NCBI RefSeq assembly: GCF_010092425.1
Contig: NZ_CP048030.1
Coordinates: 620,001-684,000, forward strand
Direction of reading: 5' to 3'
DNA from: Sinimarinibacterium sp. NLF-5-8
GTDB lineage: Bacteria; Pseudomonadota; Gammaproteobacteria; Nevskiales; Nevskiaceae
Length of the DNA: 64,000 nucleotides
Part shown: positions 26,439-37,214 of the stretch, in pieces
How the letters are laid out: every line of letters begins with the position of its first letter
How positions within the stretch are numbered: position 1 is the first letter of the stretch
Program-made: the position numbers and the translations under genes
Notes under the pieces: model-generated
The model's input: only the letters and a program-made list of their open reading frames with translations
The model's database searches: none
What the model was told of the DNA's origin: nothing

Positions 26439-26921
26439 ATGACAACACTTAAACAATGGCTCAATCGGTACAGCGTCAGCCACCAGAATCCGGTCAATAA
26501 AACACTGCACTGGATTTGCATCCCCTTGATTATCTTTGCCATCACCTGCGGCCTGAAAGCGATTCCGGTTGGCAGTGCCTGGCTGAATGTCGCCACTGCC
26601 GTCGGTGTGCTGACCTTGCTCTGGTATGTGCGGCTGTCATGGACACTGGCTGCGGGCATGACGGTCATTTTTATAGCCCAGTACATGCTGGTACTTGCGC
26701 TCGAAGCAGCCATCGGCACGCAGGGCATGTTGATGGCGGCAGCAGCGATTTTTGTCGTGGCGTGGATTGGCCAATTTGTCGGCCACCATATCGAAGGTGC
26801 CAAACCCTCATTTTTTGAAGATCTGCAATTTTTACTGGTGGGGCCGTTGTGGCTGCTGGCTTTTGCCTATCAGCGCATGCAAATCCCGCTGGGTGGTCGA
26901 GCGGCTGTGGCCACCCGCTGA
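26439..26921 (+). CDS. DUF962 (Mpo1-like) membrane protein, possible 2-hydroxy fatty acid dioxygenase
   Basis: 160 aa from ATG 26439, supported by AGAGG 8 bases upstream; the longer frame has no such site. Conserved family motifs are SHQNPVNKTLHWICIPL near the N-terminus and GHHIEGAKPSFFEDLQFLLVGPLW near the C-terminus, with about four membrane helices. Yeast Mpo1 of this family is an iron-dependent dioxygenase that shortens 2-hydroxy fatty acids; the bacterial role is inferred only. A strong terminator follows. Confidence 0.82.
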   Translation: MTTLKQWLNRYSVSHQNPVNKTLHWICIPLIIFAITCGLKAIPVGSAWLNVATAVGVLTLLWYVRLSWTLAAGMTVIFIAQYMLVLALEAAIGTQGMLMAAAAIFVVAWIGQFVGHHIEGAKPSFFEDLQFLLVGPLWLLAFAYQRMQIPLGGRAAVATR

Positions 26922-26948
26922 TCGCGCGCGATCCGTTGGAGGTCAATG

Positions 26949-26995
26949 CAAAAGCAAACGGCGGCTGCCTTTGGTGTAGCCGCCGTTTGCTTTTG
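26949..26995. terminator. Bidirectional terminator between the DUF962 gene and mltF
   Basis: Perfect 18-base stem CAAAAGCAAACGGCGGCT / AGCCGCCGTTTGCTTTTG with an 11-base loop, between convergent genes. Confidence 0.92.
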
Positions 26996-27015
26996 GGATT
27001 TGCGCCAATCGTCTG

Positions 27016-28512
27016 TTACAGGATGGGTGAGTCGATACTCAGCGGATCGTTTTCAGCAGAGGGCGTTTTTTCATCCTCATCGGGCGCCGCTGCCGGTTGG
27101 GTCGGGATTGCCGGTACGCCGGTCATCCACACCAACATGTCATAGTAAGTGCGAACGTTGCCGACATAAGTACGTGCCTCGTGTCCGCGTGCATAACCGT
27201 ATTTGGTCTGGCTGTGCCAGCGGCTCTGCGTCAGCAGCAACAGCCGGTCACGGATATCCAGCCAGCGGTTGGGGTCGCCGTTTTGTGTCTGCGTCAATTT
27301 GCGTACATCAAGCAAATGGCCATACCCGATGTTGTATGCCACCAGCGCCAGCCAGGTGCGATCAGGCTCGGTGATTTCTTCCGGCAGCTTGTCGATCAAC
27401 ATGCGGATATAGCGCGAGCCGCCCATGATGCTCTGATAGGGATCTTCACGGTTTTGTACCCCCATCTGCCTGGCAGTCGCGGTGGTCATTTGCATGATCC
27501 CGCGCACTCCGGTGGGGCTGACCGCAGCGGGATTCCAATGCGATTCCTGATAACCGATGGCCGCCAGCAAACGCCAGTCCAGCCCGGTTTCCTGCGCAGC
27601 GGCCTCGAATGCCTTGCGGAAGCGTGGCAGGCGTTTTTCAACATCGGCGGCCAGCGTCAGTGCGCCAAAATTATCGACCTGATCGACGTGTCCGAAGTAG
27701 CGATCGTGCAGGCGTGATAGCTCGCTGGGGTCGAGTGCCTCCAGATAGGTCTCGATCTGTTGCCACAGGGATTCATCGCGATCGAGGGGCAAGGCCCATG
27801 CCAGAGGCTGCGGCTCAGCGATTGCAAACGCAATCCGCAGATCGGTGTAATAACGCTGGTTGATGGCCACCAGGTCAGAGTTGGCGACGGTGTAATCAAT
27901 CTCGCCATTGGCCACGGCCAGCAGCAGTTCCTCGGCCTCTGCCTCACTGGTTTGTTCCCAGGTCAGCTGGGGGTACTGTTGATCACGCAATATCTGCAAC
28001 TGGTGCGCCTGTGCGCTGGCTGCAACCACGCGCAGGGTGCCGGAGAGCTCCCCCATGTTTTTGGGTTTGGGCTCGCCCTTGCGATACACCAGCAACGGCT
28101 CCACGCTTTGCAGCGCGCGCGTAAAGCGCAATTGACGCGCGCGCATCGGGGTGATGCCGATCCCTGCGGCGGCCAGATGCACGACGCCAGCCTGGGCCTT
28201 GTGCGCCGCATCGGGCGCGTTGGTTGCCAGTACCACCTGCAGTTCAACGCCCAGATGTGCGGCCAGGCCCGCGACCAGATCGTATTCAAACCCCATGGGA
28301 TCACCACTGGGGCCGATGTAATAACTGGTGGGGCTGTTGACCATTGCCACCTTGAGCACGCCCATTGACAGCACCTCGTCCAGCAGCCGCTGGCGTGGCG
28401 AGCAGGTTGCCAGCGTGCCAATCCAGCCCGCCAACAGCGCCAATCCTGCCCAGCGCCATAGGCGCCGCGCAGGAATCTGCACAAAGAAGGTAGGTTTTAG
28501 CGACAGCTTCAT
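27016..28512 (-). CDS. mltF: Membrane-bound lytic murein transglycosylase F
   Basis: 498 aa. An N-terminal membrane/lipoprotein-like segment (WAGLALLAGWIGTLATC) is followed by a periplasmic SBP_bac_3 domain (about 45-275; regulatory, peptide-binding in MltF). The C-terminal SLT domain (about 290-450) has catalytic Glu in GYQESHWNP and the motifs SPTGVRGIMQMT and AYNIGYGHL. It cleaves the MurNAc-GlcNAc bond to give anhydromuropeptides. Start MKLSLKPTFF at 28512. Confidence 0.95.
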   Translation of the reverse strand: MKLSLKPTFFVQIPARRLWRWAGLALLAGWIGTLATCSPRQRLLDEVLSMGVLKVAMVNSPTSYYIGPSGDPMGFEYDLVAGLAAHLGVELQVVLATNAPDAAHKAQAGVVHLAAAGIGITPMRARQLRFTRALQSVEPLLVYRKGEPKPKNMGELSGTLRVVAASAQAHQLQILRDQQYPQLTWEQTSEAEAEELLLAVANGEIDYTVANSDLVAINQRYYTDLRIAFAIAEPQPLAWALPLDRDESLWQQIETYLEALDPSELSRLHDRYFGHVDQVDNFGALTLAADVEKRLPRFRKAFEAAAQETGLDWRLLAAIGYQESHWNPAAVSPTGVRGIMQMTTATARQMGVQNREDPYQSIMGGSRYIRMLIDKLPEEITEPDRTWLALVAYNIGYGHLLDVRKLTQTQNGDPNRWLDIRDRLLLLTQSRWHSQTKYGYARGHEARTYVGNVRTYYDMLVWMTGVPAIPTQPAAAPDEDEKTPSAENDPLSIDSPIL

Positions 28513-28634
28513 TTAGAATGCGCGCCTTGCTCGGGTCGGAACGGAATCGCACGCTAGCATATCGGCTGATCAAAACCGATACATACGGCAACAAAAGCCG
28601 CGATTCAGATCACAGCTTCAGGCGCGGGCGCAGC

Positions 28635-28725
<91 letters not shown>

Positions 28726-28763
28726 CTTCACAAAATCAGCCCCTCCCAGGAAGTCCCAAGACA

Positions 28764-28783
28764 CCGTTTTTACGGGCTTTTTT
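28764..28783 (+). terminator. Terminator of tRNA-Ser
   Basis: Short stem CCGT-TTTT-ACGG followed by GC and six T, 38 bases after the tRNA CCA end. The stem is weak but the T tract is good. Confidence 0.6.
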
Positions 28784-29023
28784 GTTTCACGGACGCTCGA
28801 TAGCATGGCCGTAACCCTTGATGAGGATCCTGCAAAGGGTTTGACGAGGGGCTGGCCGGCGCCGGATAGGGTGCGCCGTTACTTTCTCGATTTTTTGAGA
28901 GGCCATGATGTGAGCAGAATCAAACTGCTGACAGATGTTGCTTGTTGCGCGCGCGGAAGACGTTTACAAGCGCCGTTCCAGGTCGTGATGGCCGAACAAC
29001 CCCGTATGGGTCCTGCATTGACA

Positions 29024-29051
29024 GCCAAGCCCCGCTTTTGCGGGGCTTGGC
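29024..29051. terminator. Strong hairpin terminator
   Basis: 12-base perfect stem GCCAAGCCCCGC / GCGGGGCTTGGC with a TTTT loop and TTGTTGCTT after it on the plus strand. It lies between a possible small transcript and the end of the convergent acyl-CoA dehydrogenase. Confidence 0.75.
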
Positions 29052-29123
29052 TTGTTGCTTCCGGTTTGCTTTGAAGCCCGCCCAGTCAGCGGCTCCAGGC
29101 GGGCTGCAACGAGTTGTTGAGCT

Positions 29124-30914
<1,791 letters not shown>

Positions 30915-31021
30915 AGCAAACTCCGGTGAAAATAAAAACGCGCACAAGCGCGGCAAAAAGGGAGCCGTACTGTAGCGCATGGCCTACTGCGATGGGGTGA
31001 GTTTGTCGTGCGCGCGCATCA

Positions 31022-31048
31022 AAAAGCCCGACGCGTGGCCGGGCTTTT
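31022..31048 (-). terminator. Terminator of the yidB-like gene
   Basis: Nine-base stem AAAAGCCCG / CGGGCTTTT with a 9-base loop, 24 bases after the minus-strand stop at 31072, with a run of T on that strand. Confidence 0.85.
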
Positions 31049-31071
31049 GGGCGCAACGAAAAAGTGTGCGT

Positions 31072-31536
31072 CTATTTTTTGCCGCCGAGCAGGCCGCCCA
31101 GTGCGCCACCGAGGACATCGCCGAGGCCCCCGGCTGCATTTTGCGCGCCGCCGCCAAGCAAGCCGCCCAGGCCTTGCAGCAGATTGCCGGCACCACCGGC
31201 CTGGCTGATCAACTGCGGCAGAACATCGGCCAGACCACCTGCGGCGGCTTGCTGGCTGACGCCGATCTGATTGGCAAAACCGCCGAGTTTGGCCGCGCCA
31301 AACATCTCCAGAATCTGTGCCGGATTGATGTTGGCCTGGCCGCCGCCAAGCATCGACTTGAGTGCCGCCTGCACACCGGCATTGCCGGCCAATTGCTGCA
31401 CCAGCTTGCCGATGTCGAGCTGGCCGTTTTGCGCACCCAGCAGGCCGCCCAGCGCCGAGCTGATCACGTCCTGTCCGGCGGCCTGGTTGCCCAGTTTGCT
31501 TTTGAGCAGTTGCGCGCCCAGTTGTAGTAAGTCCAT
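31072..31536 (-). CDS. YidB-like DUF937 protein
   Basis: 154 aa, very rich in Gly, Leu, Gln and Ala, with no membrane helix. The DUF937 pattern is visible as SALGGLLGAQNGQLDIGKLVQQL, then a middle helix with INPAQILEMFG, then LGG-LLGGG repeats to the end. The function of the family is unknown. It lies 15 bases downstream of the kbp gene on the same strand and ends at a terminator, so the two are probably cotranscribed. Confidence 0.82.
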   Translation of the reverse strand: MDLLQLGAQLLKSKLGNQAAGQDVISSALGGLLGAQNGQLDIGKLVQQLAGNAGVQAALKSMLGGGQANINPAQILEMFGAAKLGGFANQIGVSQQAAAGGLADVLPQLISQAGGAGNLLQGLGGLLGGGAQNAAGGLGDVLGGALGGLLGGKK

Positions 31537-31551
31537 GGTTGAAAGCCTCTT

Positions 31552-32043
31552 TTATTCGGGGATGCGCAGCACTTGGCCGGGGTAGATTTTGTCCGGGTGC
31601 GTCAGCATCGGCTTGTTGGCTTCAAAAATCTTGGGGTAGAGATTGGCGTTGCCATACATTTGCTTGGCGATTTTGGACAAGGTATCACCGGAGACAACGG
31701 TATAAAACCGCGCTTGCGGTGCTTCGGAGGCTTCGACTGTCTGGTTGGCATCCACGGCCTCGGGCGCAGCCGCCGCGCTGGCTGGTTCGCCGATCTTGAT
31801 GCGGTCATCAACCTTGGCGACGCCGTTGATGTTGCCGGCGGTGATGATGGCTTTTTCCTTGTCTTCGATGGTTTTGGCGTAGCCGATCAAGGATACGGTG
31901 CCGTCGGGGCTGGCGACGACGTTGAAGGGCTTGAGCGCCAGGCCCTGATCGAGAATGTGTTTGCGGATGGCCTGTTCGTCCAGCTCGGCCTTGCCGCCAA
32001 AAATCTTTTCGCCCGCATTGCGAACAAAATCAAAAAGACCCAT
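31552..32043 (-). CDS. kbp: Potassium-binding BON-LysM protein Kbp (YgaU)
   Basis: 163 aa. The N-terminus MGLFDFVRNAGEKIFGG, the BON domain (about residues 22-88) and the C-terminal LysM domain (FYTVVSGDTLSKIAKQMYGNANLYPKIFEANKPML…GQVLRIPE) give the exact architecture of E. coli Kbp/YgaU. That protein is a small cytoplasmic K+ sensor needed for growth at high potassium. An Ala/Glu-rich linker joins the domains. It is followed by the DUF937 gene in the same direction. Confidence 0.92.
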   Translation of the reverse strand: MGLFDFVRNAGEKIFGGKAELDEQAIRKHILDQGLALKPFNVVASPDGTVSLIGYAKTIEDKEKAIITAGNINGVAKVDDRIKIGEPASAAAAPEAVDANQTVEASEAPQARFYTVVSGDTLSKIAKQMYGNANLYPKIFEANKPMLTHPDKIYPGQVLRIPE

Positions 32044-32143
32044 CGGTGTTGCTCCTGTAAAGGTGTATTCCGCATGCAGCGGGAGGTGGTTATAGCAATT
32101 TGTGCGCGCGCGTGGCTATCAAAAAGCGTGCGCGCGGATCACA

Positions 32144-32869
32144 TCATTGCCAATCGCCCAGGCGCGCCTGCAGGGCGGCAAGGGCGGCAAGCCCTGCGGT
32201 TTCGGTGCGCAAAATGCGTGGCCCCATCCGCACACCGATCATGCCGGCGGTTTGTGCGCGTGCAATTTCATCGTCTGCCAGTCCGCCTTCGGGGCCGATC
32301 AGCAGGGTGACTGCGCCGCCGGGGGCGGGCAGGGTGGCCAGGCTGGTGTGTGCCGCCGGGTCGAGCAGCACGCCCAGTCCAAAATCCTGCTGTGTCAGCC
32401 AGGCGTCCAGTTTGACCGGCGCGACCAACGTGGGAATCCGGGTGCGTCCCGACTGCTGGCAGGCACTGATGATCACCCCCTGCCAGTGCTCCAGTTTTTT
32501 GCTCCAGCGATCTTCATCGAGCTTGACCACCGCGCGCGCGGACAGGATCGGGGTGATCCGCGTCACCCCCAGTTCCACTGCTTTTTGCAGGGTGAAATCC
32601 ATGCGCTCACCTTTGGAAACACACTGTGCCAGCCGCAAATCCAGCGGCGATTCGCGGCTAATCTGCACGCGCGCGCCCAGCTCGGCGCGCGCGCTGCGCT
32701 TGCTGACTTCGACCAGCGTGGCGGGATACTCGCCGCCGCGCCCATCGAAGCAAACAAACGCATCGCCTGCGCGCAGGCGCAACACCTGTACCAGATGCTG
32801 GGCGGCGCTGGCAGGCAAGTCGATGATCTGTGCGCCGCTCAGCGGCTCGGGAATGTAAATACGGGTCAT
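32144..32869 (-). CDS. rsmE: 16S rRNA m3U1498 methyltransferase
   Basis: 241 aa. The N-terminal PUA-like part (HLVQVLRLRAGDAFVCFDGRGGEYPA) is followed by a SPOUT methyltransferase domain with the knot motifs LLIGPEGGLADDEI and MGPRILRTETAGLAAL. It methylates U1498 of 16S rRNA using SAM. It starts only 8 bases after the stop of the acetoacetyl-CoA synthetase gene, so it may be read from the ketone-utilisation operon as well as from its own promoter. Confidence 0.95.
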   Translation of the reverse strand: MTRIYIPEPLSGAQIIDLPASAAQHLVQVLRLRAGDAFVCFDGRGGEYPATLVEVSKRSARAELGARVQISRESPLDLRLAQCVSKGERMDFTLQKAVELGVTRITPILSARAVVKLDEDRWSKKLEHWQGVIISACQQSGRTRIPTLVAPVKLDAWLTQQDFGLGVLLDPAAHTSLATLPAPGGAVTLLIGPEGGLADDEIARAQTAGMIGVRMGPRILRTETAGLAALAALQARLGDWQ

Positions 32870-32877
32870 GCGCCCGA

Positions 32878-34908
32878 TTATCGGTGATTGGCTGCCCGTT
32901 GGTTGGCAAACGCAATGAACGCATCAATGGCTGCTGGATTCATCATGGCATCGCGGCTGGCCACCTTGGCCAGTGGCGCGCCCATCAGCAGCTTACGGAT
33001 CGGGATTTCCATCTTCTTGCCGGTCAATGTGTAGGGAATTTGGGGCACTTGATGAATCAGATCGGGGACATGGCGAGGGCTTGCTTCGGCTTTTAAGCGG
33101 TTGACAATGCGCGCGCGCAGCGTCTGGTCAAGCTCGACGCACGGCTTGAGCTGAACGAACAGCGGCATGAAAAACCCGCCATCGGGTTGTTCGCAGCACA
33201 CGATGAGGCTATCGGCGATGCCCTCGATCTGCTCAACGCTGCGATAGATTTCTGCGGTGCCGATCCGCACGCCATAGCGATTGAGTGTGGAGTCGCTGCG
33301 GCCATGGATATAGCAGCCGCCATGCGAATTGAACTGAATAAAGTCGCCGTGCCGCCAGACTTCTCCGCCGCCAGGTTTCTGGAAAACATCAAAGTAGGAC
33401 TCGTGGTAGCGCTGGCCGTCGGGGTCGTTCCAGAAGTACAGCGGCATCGATGGAAACGGCGCAGTGACCACCAGCTCTCCGACCTGGTTTTCGGCGGCAG
33501 CAGTGCCATCGTCATTCCAGGCATGCACATCCATGCCGAGCATCCGGCATTGGATTTCTCCGGCGTGGACGGGCAGCGTTGGCGATGCACCGACAAAGCC
33601 GCTGGCGATTTCAGTGCCACCCGATTGAGAGGTCACCCACAGATCCTGCTTCACGTTTGAGTAAAGCCAGGCAAAGGTTTCCGGTGTCGAGGGGGAGCCG
33701 CCGACCATGATGGCTTCGAGTCTGGACAAGTCGAACCGATCGCCAGGACAAAGGTTTGCTTTTTCCATCATCTGCACAAAGGTCGGGCTGGCACCAAAAA
33801 ATGTGGTGCCGGTTTCGGCTGCCAGCTTCCACAATTGATCGGGCTGCGGATCAACCGGACTGCCGTCGTAGAGCACGGCGGCACTGCCTGCAAGCAGGGC
33901 TGAAATCACCAGGTTCCACATCACCCAGCCGGTGGTGCTGTAGAAAAACATCGCCGAGTGATCGGACAAGCCAAAGTGAAAGTGGGTCAGCTTGAGGTGT
34001 TCGATCAGCGCGCCGATATGACTGTGGACAATGGCCTTGGGCAACCCTGTCGTGCCGGACGAGAACAACACCCATAGCGGATGATCGTAAGGCACCCGGG
34101 TAAAGTCGAAGTGTTCGCGCGCGATGGGCGGGTGCGCCATCAGGATGTCCCACGGCAGTAATCCCGGCAGATCGTCCGGGGCAGGAGCCTGCGGATTCAG
34201 ATATGACAGCCAGATCACGGCCTCCACGCTCGGGAGTTGGCGAACAATTTCGCGCATCTGCGTCACCCGCGAAAAATCCTTGCCTGCAAAGCGGTAGCCA
34301 TCGGCCGCAAAGACGACTTTGGGCGCAATCTGGGCAAACCGATCGACGACGGTTTTGACGCCAAATTCGGGTGCTGCCGATGCCCACACCGCGCCAATGG
34401 CGAGGGTGGCGATCATGGCCACAGCGGTTTCGGCGATATTGGGCATGTACGACACCACCCGATCCCCCGGCTGCACGCCGAGCGCGCGCAGTTGAGTGGC
34501 CAGGATGCGAACCTGTGAACCCAGTCCGGATCGGCTCAGCGTGCTCCGGGGGCGCAGCTCTGAGAGGTGATGCAGGGCGGGATGATCGGGATCCGTGGCC
34601 TCGTGACGCAGCAAATGTTCGGCATAGTTGACCTGGCTCCCCTCAAACCATTTGAGTCCCCGCATGGCTCCGGGGGCGCGATCGGCATTGAGGACTGCGT
34701 GATAGGGGGTGGAGGACTGGATATCGAAATAGTCCCAGATCGACGCCCAGAAGGCTTCGGTTTCGCGCGTTGACCACTGCCACAAGGCGGTGTAGTCGGC
34801 AAACTGCAGTCCTCGCTGATCGGCCAGCCAGTGCATGTAACGTGCGATAGGGCTGGATTGTGCAAACGCCGGACTCGGCGTCCACAACAGATCTCCTGCT
34901 GTAACCAT
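32878..34908 (-). CDS. Acetoacetyl-CoA synthetase (beta-keto acid CoA ligase)
   Basis: 676 aa ANL ligase of the acetoacetate-CoA ligase type. It has N-terminal RYMHWLADQRGLQFADYTALWQWS, P-loop WVLFSSGTTGLPKAIVHSH, WVTSQSGGTEIASGF, and C-terminal LTGKKMEIPIRKLLMG with the catalytic lysine. It activates acetoacetate, or another 3-oxo acid, to the CoA thioester with ATP. It sits 14 bases downstream of the alpha-type carboxylase subunit and is clearly in its operon, with a GGAGA ribosome site. Benzoylacetate-CoA ligases of acetophenone pathways are close relatives, so substrate depends on the carboxylase. Confidence 0.92.
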   Translation of the reverse strand: MVTAGDLLWTPSPAFAQSSPIARYMHWLADQRGLQFADYTALWQWSTRETEAFWASIWDYFDIQSSTPYHAVLNADRAPGAMRGLKWFEGSQVNYAEHLLRHEATDPDHPALHHLSELRPRSTLSRSGLGSQVRILATQLRALGVQPGDRVVSYMPNIAETAVAMIATLAIGAVWASAAPEFGVKTVVDRFAQIAPKVVFAADGYRFAGKDFSRVTQMREIVRQLPSVEAVIWLSYLNPQAPAPDDLPGLLPWDILMAHPPIAREHFDFTRVPYDHPLWVLFSSGTTGLPKAIVHSHIGALIEHLKLTHFHFGLSDHSAMFFYSTTGWVMWNLVISALLAGSAAVLYDGSPVDPQPDQLWKLAAETGTTFFGASPTFVQMMEKANLCPGDRFDLSRLEAIMVGGSPSTPETFAWLYSNVKQDLWVTSQSGGTEIASGFVGASPTLPVHAGEIQCRMLGMDVHAWNDDGTAAAENQVGELVVTAPFPSMPLYFWNDPDGQRYHESYFDVFQKPGGGEVWRHGDFIQFNSHGGCYIHGRSDSTLNRYGVRIGTAEIYRSVEQIEGIADSLIVCCEQPDGGFFMPLFVQLKPCVELDQTLRARIVNRLKAEASPRHVPDLIHQVPQIPYTLTGKKMEIPIRKLLMGAPLAKVASRDAMMNPAAIDAFIAFANQRAANHR

Positions 34909-34922
34909 GATCGCGTCTCCGT

Positions 34923-37202
34923 TCAGACGTGCTGGGCTTGAGCGGCACTGTGGCCGGCCAACCGGGCATGCGCGGCGTCCAGCTCGGCACGCAACTGTGC
35001 GATCTGCACATCTTTGGGGTTGAGCATGAACTGGCTTTGCAGTGCATCGGCTTGCATTTTGACGCGCTGCCCCATCGTCACCCCGTAAATCGTTGCCGGA
35101 TCATTCCAGCATCCCATCAGGGGCAGGTGTTCTGGCGGTTCTGGCGTCACCCAGGTTTTGACGAATTCGTCGAACGGGATCCCGCGCGCCAGACGCGCCA
35201 GGCGTTCGGCATCACGCAACTGCCGGGTTTGTTGTGGCTGCAGGCTCAGCGTTTCGGCATCGAAGGCGATCTTGTAGATATCGCGCGCGGTTTCGTGGGA
35301 GATCAGGTCTTCCTCGATATCCTTGATCACCAGCTCAGGGTCACGCAGCAATACATCACCGTAGCCGCCGCCGCTGCCCTGGCACATCATGTACAGCTCG
35401 CCGGGGGCGGCAAGTTCGAAGGTCATGCCCATATCGTGAGTCGAATACGTTGCGCCTTCAAAAGGTTGCGTGTTCATCAGCTCGATGATGTCGAAGCTGA
35501 ACAGTTCCGGTCGGGTCTGCAGAACCTCAAAGATGTTGATGCCCTTGATCTTGCACAGGGGGTAGGTGGGAGAGCCGTATCCGCCAAACAGCGGCTGTGC
35601 AGAGGAATACAGTGAGCCGGAGCAGCCGGTCATGAATCCCCACAGGCCAGATTTGCGGTAGGTGTGAATCTGCTCATAGCCCAGGCCGCTGCGATATTTG
35701 CCAAAGCCGACACGGTCACGCGCCAGGGTGAAGGCGCCCAGACGCACCATCGGCAGTTCTTCTTCCTGCAATTCGATCTCACCCAGATCAACGTGCGCAG
35801 CAAAAGGCGGTGAAACGGAATGCTCGCCGTCGCGGTGCGCGCGCCCTCCTTGCCCCATGCCATTGATATCGGCGCAAAAATTACCGACTTGCTCGCCATG
35901 CTGGGTCAGCCCGCCATAGATCAGCGTTGCCGGCTGGTCGTATTGCGGGGCAATGATCGCGGTATAGCGATGTGGCAGGCTGTAACTGAACTTGGCCATG
36001 GGAATGCAGGCAATGGTCATGGCTTTGAACAAAGGGATCAGACTCATCGCCTGCGGCGTGTCAAACGAGCCATTGATCAGGGATTTTTCATCAAAGATGA
36101 ATTCAAACGGCTCAAAGACCGCCATCGTAAACGGCAGATCTGGCCAGATGTTCTGCATATAGCCGGTGAACAGCATGGTTTTGAACGAAGCCTGTGCAGC
36201 GTTGATCGAGCGGTTGAGAATCTCCGGTGACGAACCGCGCATATCCACGATCATTTTGTCGCCTTTGACGGTCAGCGCCATGTTGAGCTTGAGCAGGGCG
36301 TTTTCGCGCAGGGTGGAGTCGGCAAAGGAAACGGTTCGGGTGGTGCCGTCCGGCAGCTCGCGGATGCGCCGCCGGACTTCAACCACCACATCTTCAATGT
36401 GCTGGCGCAAGGTGGTGACCAAGGCGTCGCGGCCATGTTCTTCAAGAATCTTCAGCACCCGTTCGCGCAGCCTTAAAACCGAATGCAGGCGAACCTTCAT
36501 GTCTTCGAGCTGTAACTTGGGGTCGCGCACCGAATTTTGCAGAAACGTCACCAGATCGCGCTTGAGTTTGAAGTTTTCGGCAATTTTGAATGGTGGCATT
36601 TTCAGCCCCTCATCAAATTTGCTTTCTGCGGCGGCGGGCATCCCGCCCGGCTCACAAGCGCCGTTTTCACCTTCATGGATGGTGGCAGACAGCCAGCACA
36701 CCAGCTCCCCGTTCCAGAACAGCGGCATCATCATCGACTGGTCAGTGTTATGGATGCCGCCATAGCGCGCGTCGTTGTGAATGAAGCCATCGCCCTCGCG
36801 CAACCCCACCGTAGGCTCATCGCGCCAGTATTTGTTGATGAACTTGATCGGGTAGAACACCGCTGCCGCAAAACCGCCGACGCCGTGCGGCGCGATCATC
36901 GACAGATCGCCCGCTGCGGTGAAAATCGCCGTGGTCATGTCGCCCCATTTGGCGCCGGGAGCGGCGCCCATTTGTTCGATCATGGTGTGGCTTTCGTCGA
37001 GCGCCGCCACGATCAGGCCTCTGACCTCATTGATCTGATGCCGGTCGATCTCTGCGGACAGCAGGCGCTGTTCGAGGGCCGAACGTGGCTCGATCCGGTG
37101 GTTTTCCATGATGGCCGGATCGGGGGCATAAAAAAGTTTGTTGTCTTGCAAAAAACGATCCATCAATGCTTGTTGATTGTCAGTGATCTGGGCAGTTGTC
37201 AT
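34923..37202 (-). CDS. acxB: Acetone-carboxylase-type alpha subunit (HyuB family)
   Basis: 759 aa, hydantoinase B/oxoprolinase family, sized like the 85-kDa alpha subunit of acetone carboxylase. Visible family segments are GDLSMIAPHGVGGFAA, HNDARYGGIHNTDQ, QGGRAHRDGEHSVSPPFAAHVDLGE and MMCQGSGGGYGDVLLRDPELV. The subunit carboxylates the enol form of the ketone generated by phosphorylation. AGGAGA precedes ATG 37202, 12 bases after the beta subunit. The 3-subunit layout favours acetone or a small ketone, but aryl ketones such as acetophenone cannot be excluded. Confidence 0.9.
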   Translation of the reverse strand: MTTAQITDNQQALMDRFLQDNKLFYAPDPAIMENHRIEPRSALEQRLLSAEIDRHQINEVRGLIVAALDESHTMIEQMGAAPGAKWGDMTTAIFTAAGDLSMIAPHGVGGFAAAVFYPIKFINKYWRDEPTVGLREGDGFIHNDARYGGIHNTDQSMMMPLFWNGELVCWLSATIHEGENGACEPGGMPAAAESKFDEGLKMPPFKIAENFKLKRDLVTFLQNSVRDPKLQLEDMKVRLHSVLRLRERVLKILEEHGRDALVTTLRQHIEDVVVEVRRRIRELPDGTTRTVSFADSTLRENALLKLNMALTVKGDKMIVDMRGSSPEILNRSINAAQASFKTMLFTGYMQNIWPDLPFTMAVFEPFEFIFDEKSLINGSFDTPQAMSLIPLFKAMTIACIPMAKFSYSLPHRYTAIIAPQYDQPATLIYGGLTQHGEQVGNFCADINGMGQGGRAHRDGEHSVSPPFAAHVDLGEIELQEEELPMVRLGAFTLARDRVGFGKYRSGLGYEQIHTYRKSGLWGFMTGCSGSLYSSAQPLFGGYGSPTYPLCKIKGINIFEVLQTRPELFSFDIIELMNTQPFEGATYSTHDMGMTFELAAPGELYMMCQGSGGGYGDVLLRDPELVIKDIEEDLISHETARDIYKIAFDAETLSLQPQQTRQLRDAERLARLARGIPFDEFVKTWVTPEPPEHLPLMGCWNDPATIYGVTMGQRVKMQADALQSQFMLNPKDVQIAQLRAELDAAHARLAGHSAAQAQHV

Positions 37203-37214
37203 TGCAGTTCTCCT

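Larger units (their letters stand above)
28726..29123. other. Intergenic region after tRNA-Ser
   Basis: About 400 bases without a convincing gene. It holds a short hairpin followed by six T (28764-28783), a 200-base segment of normal GC content with a weak open frame (28805-29074) that runs through a terminator and matches no family I know, and a strong hairpin at 29024-29051. A small RNA ending at that hairpin is possible but unproven. Confidence 0.5.

Noticed and set aside
28805..29074. 89-aa plus-strand ORF after tRNA-Ser
   Set aside because: It has no recognisable domain, runs through a strong terminator hairpin and lacks a ribosome site.
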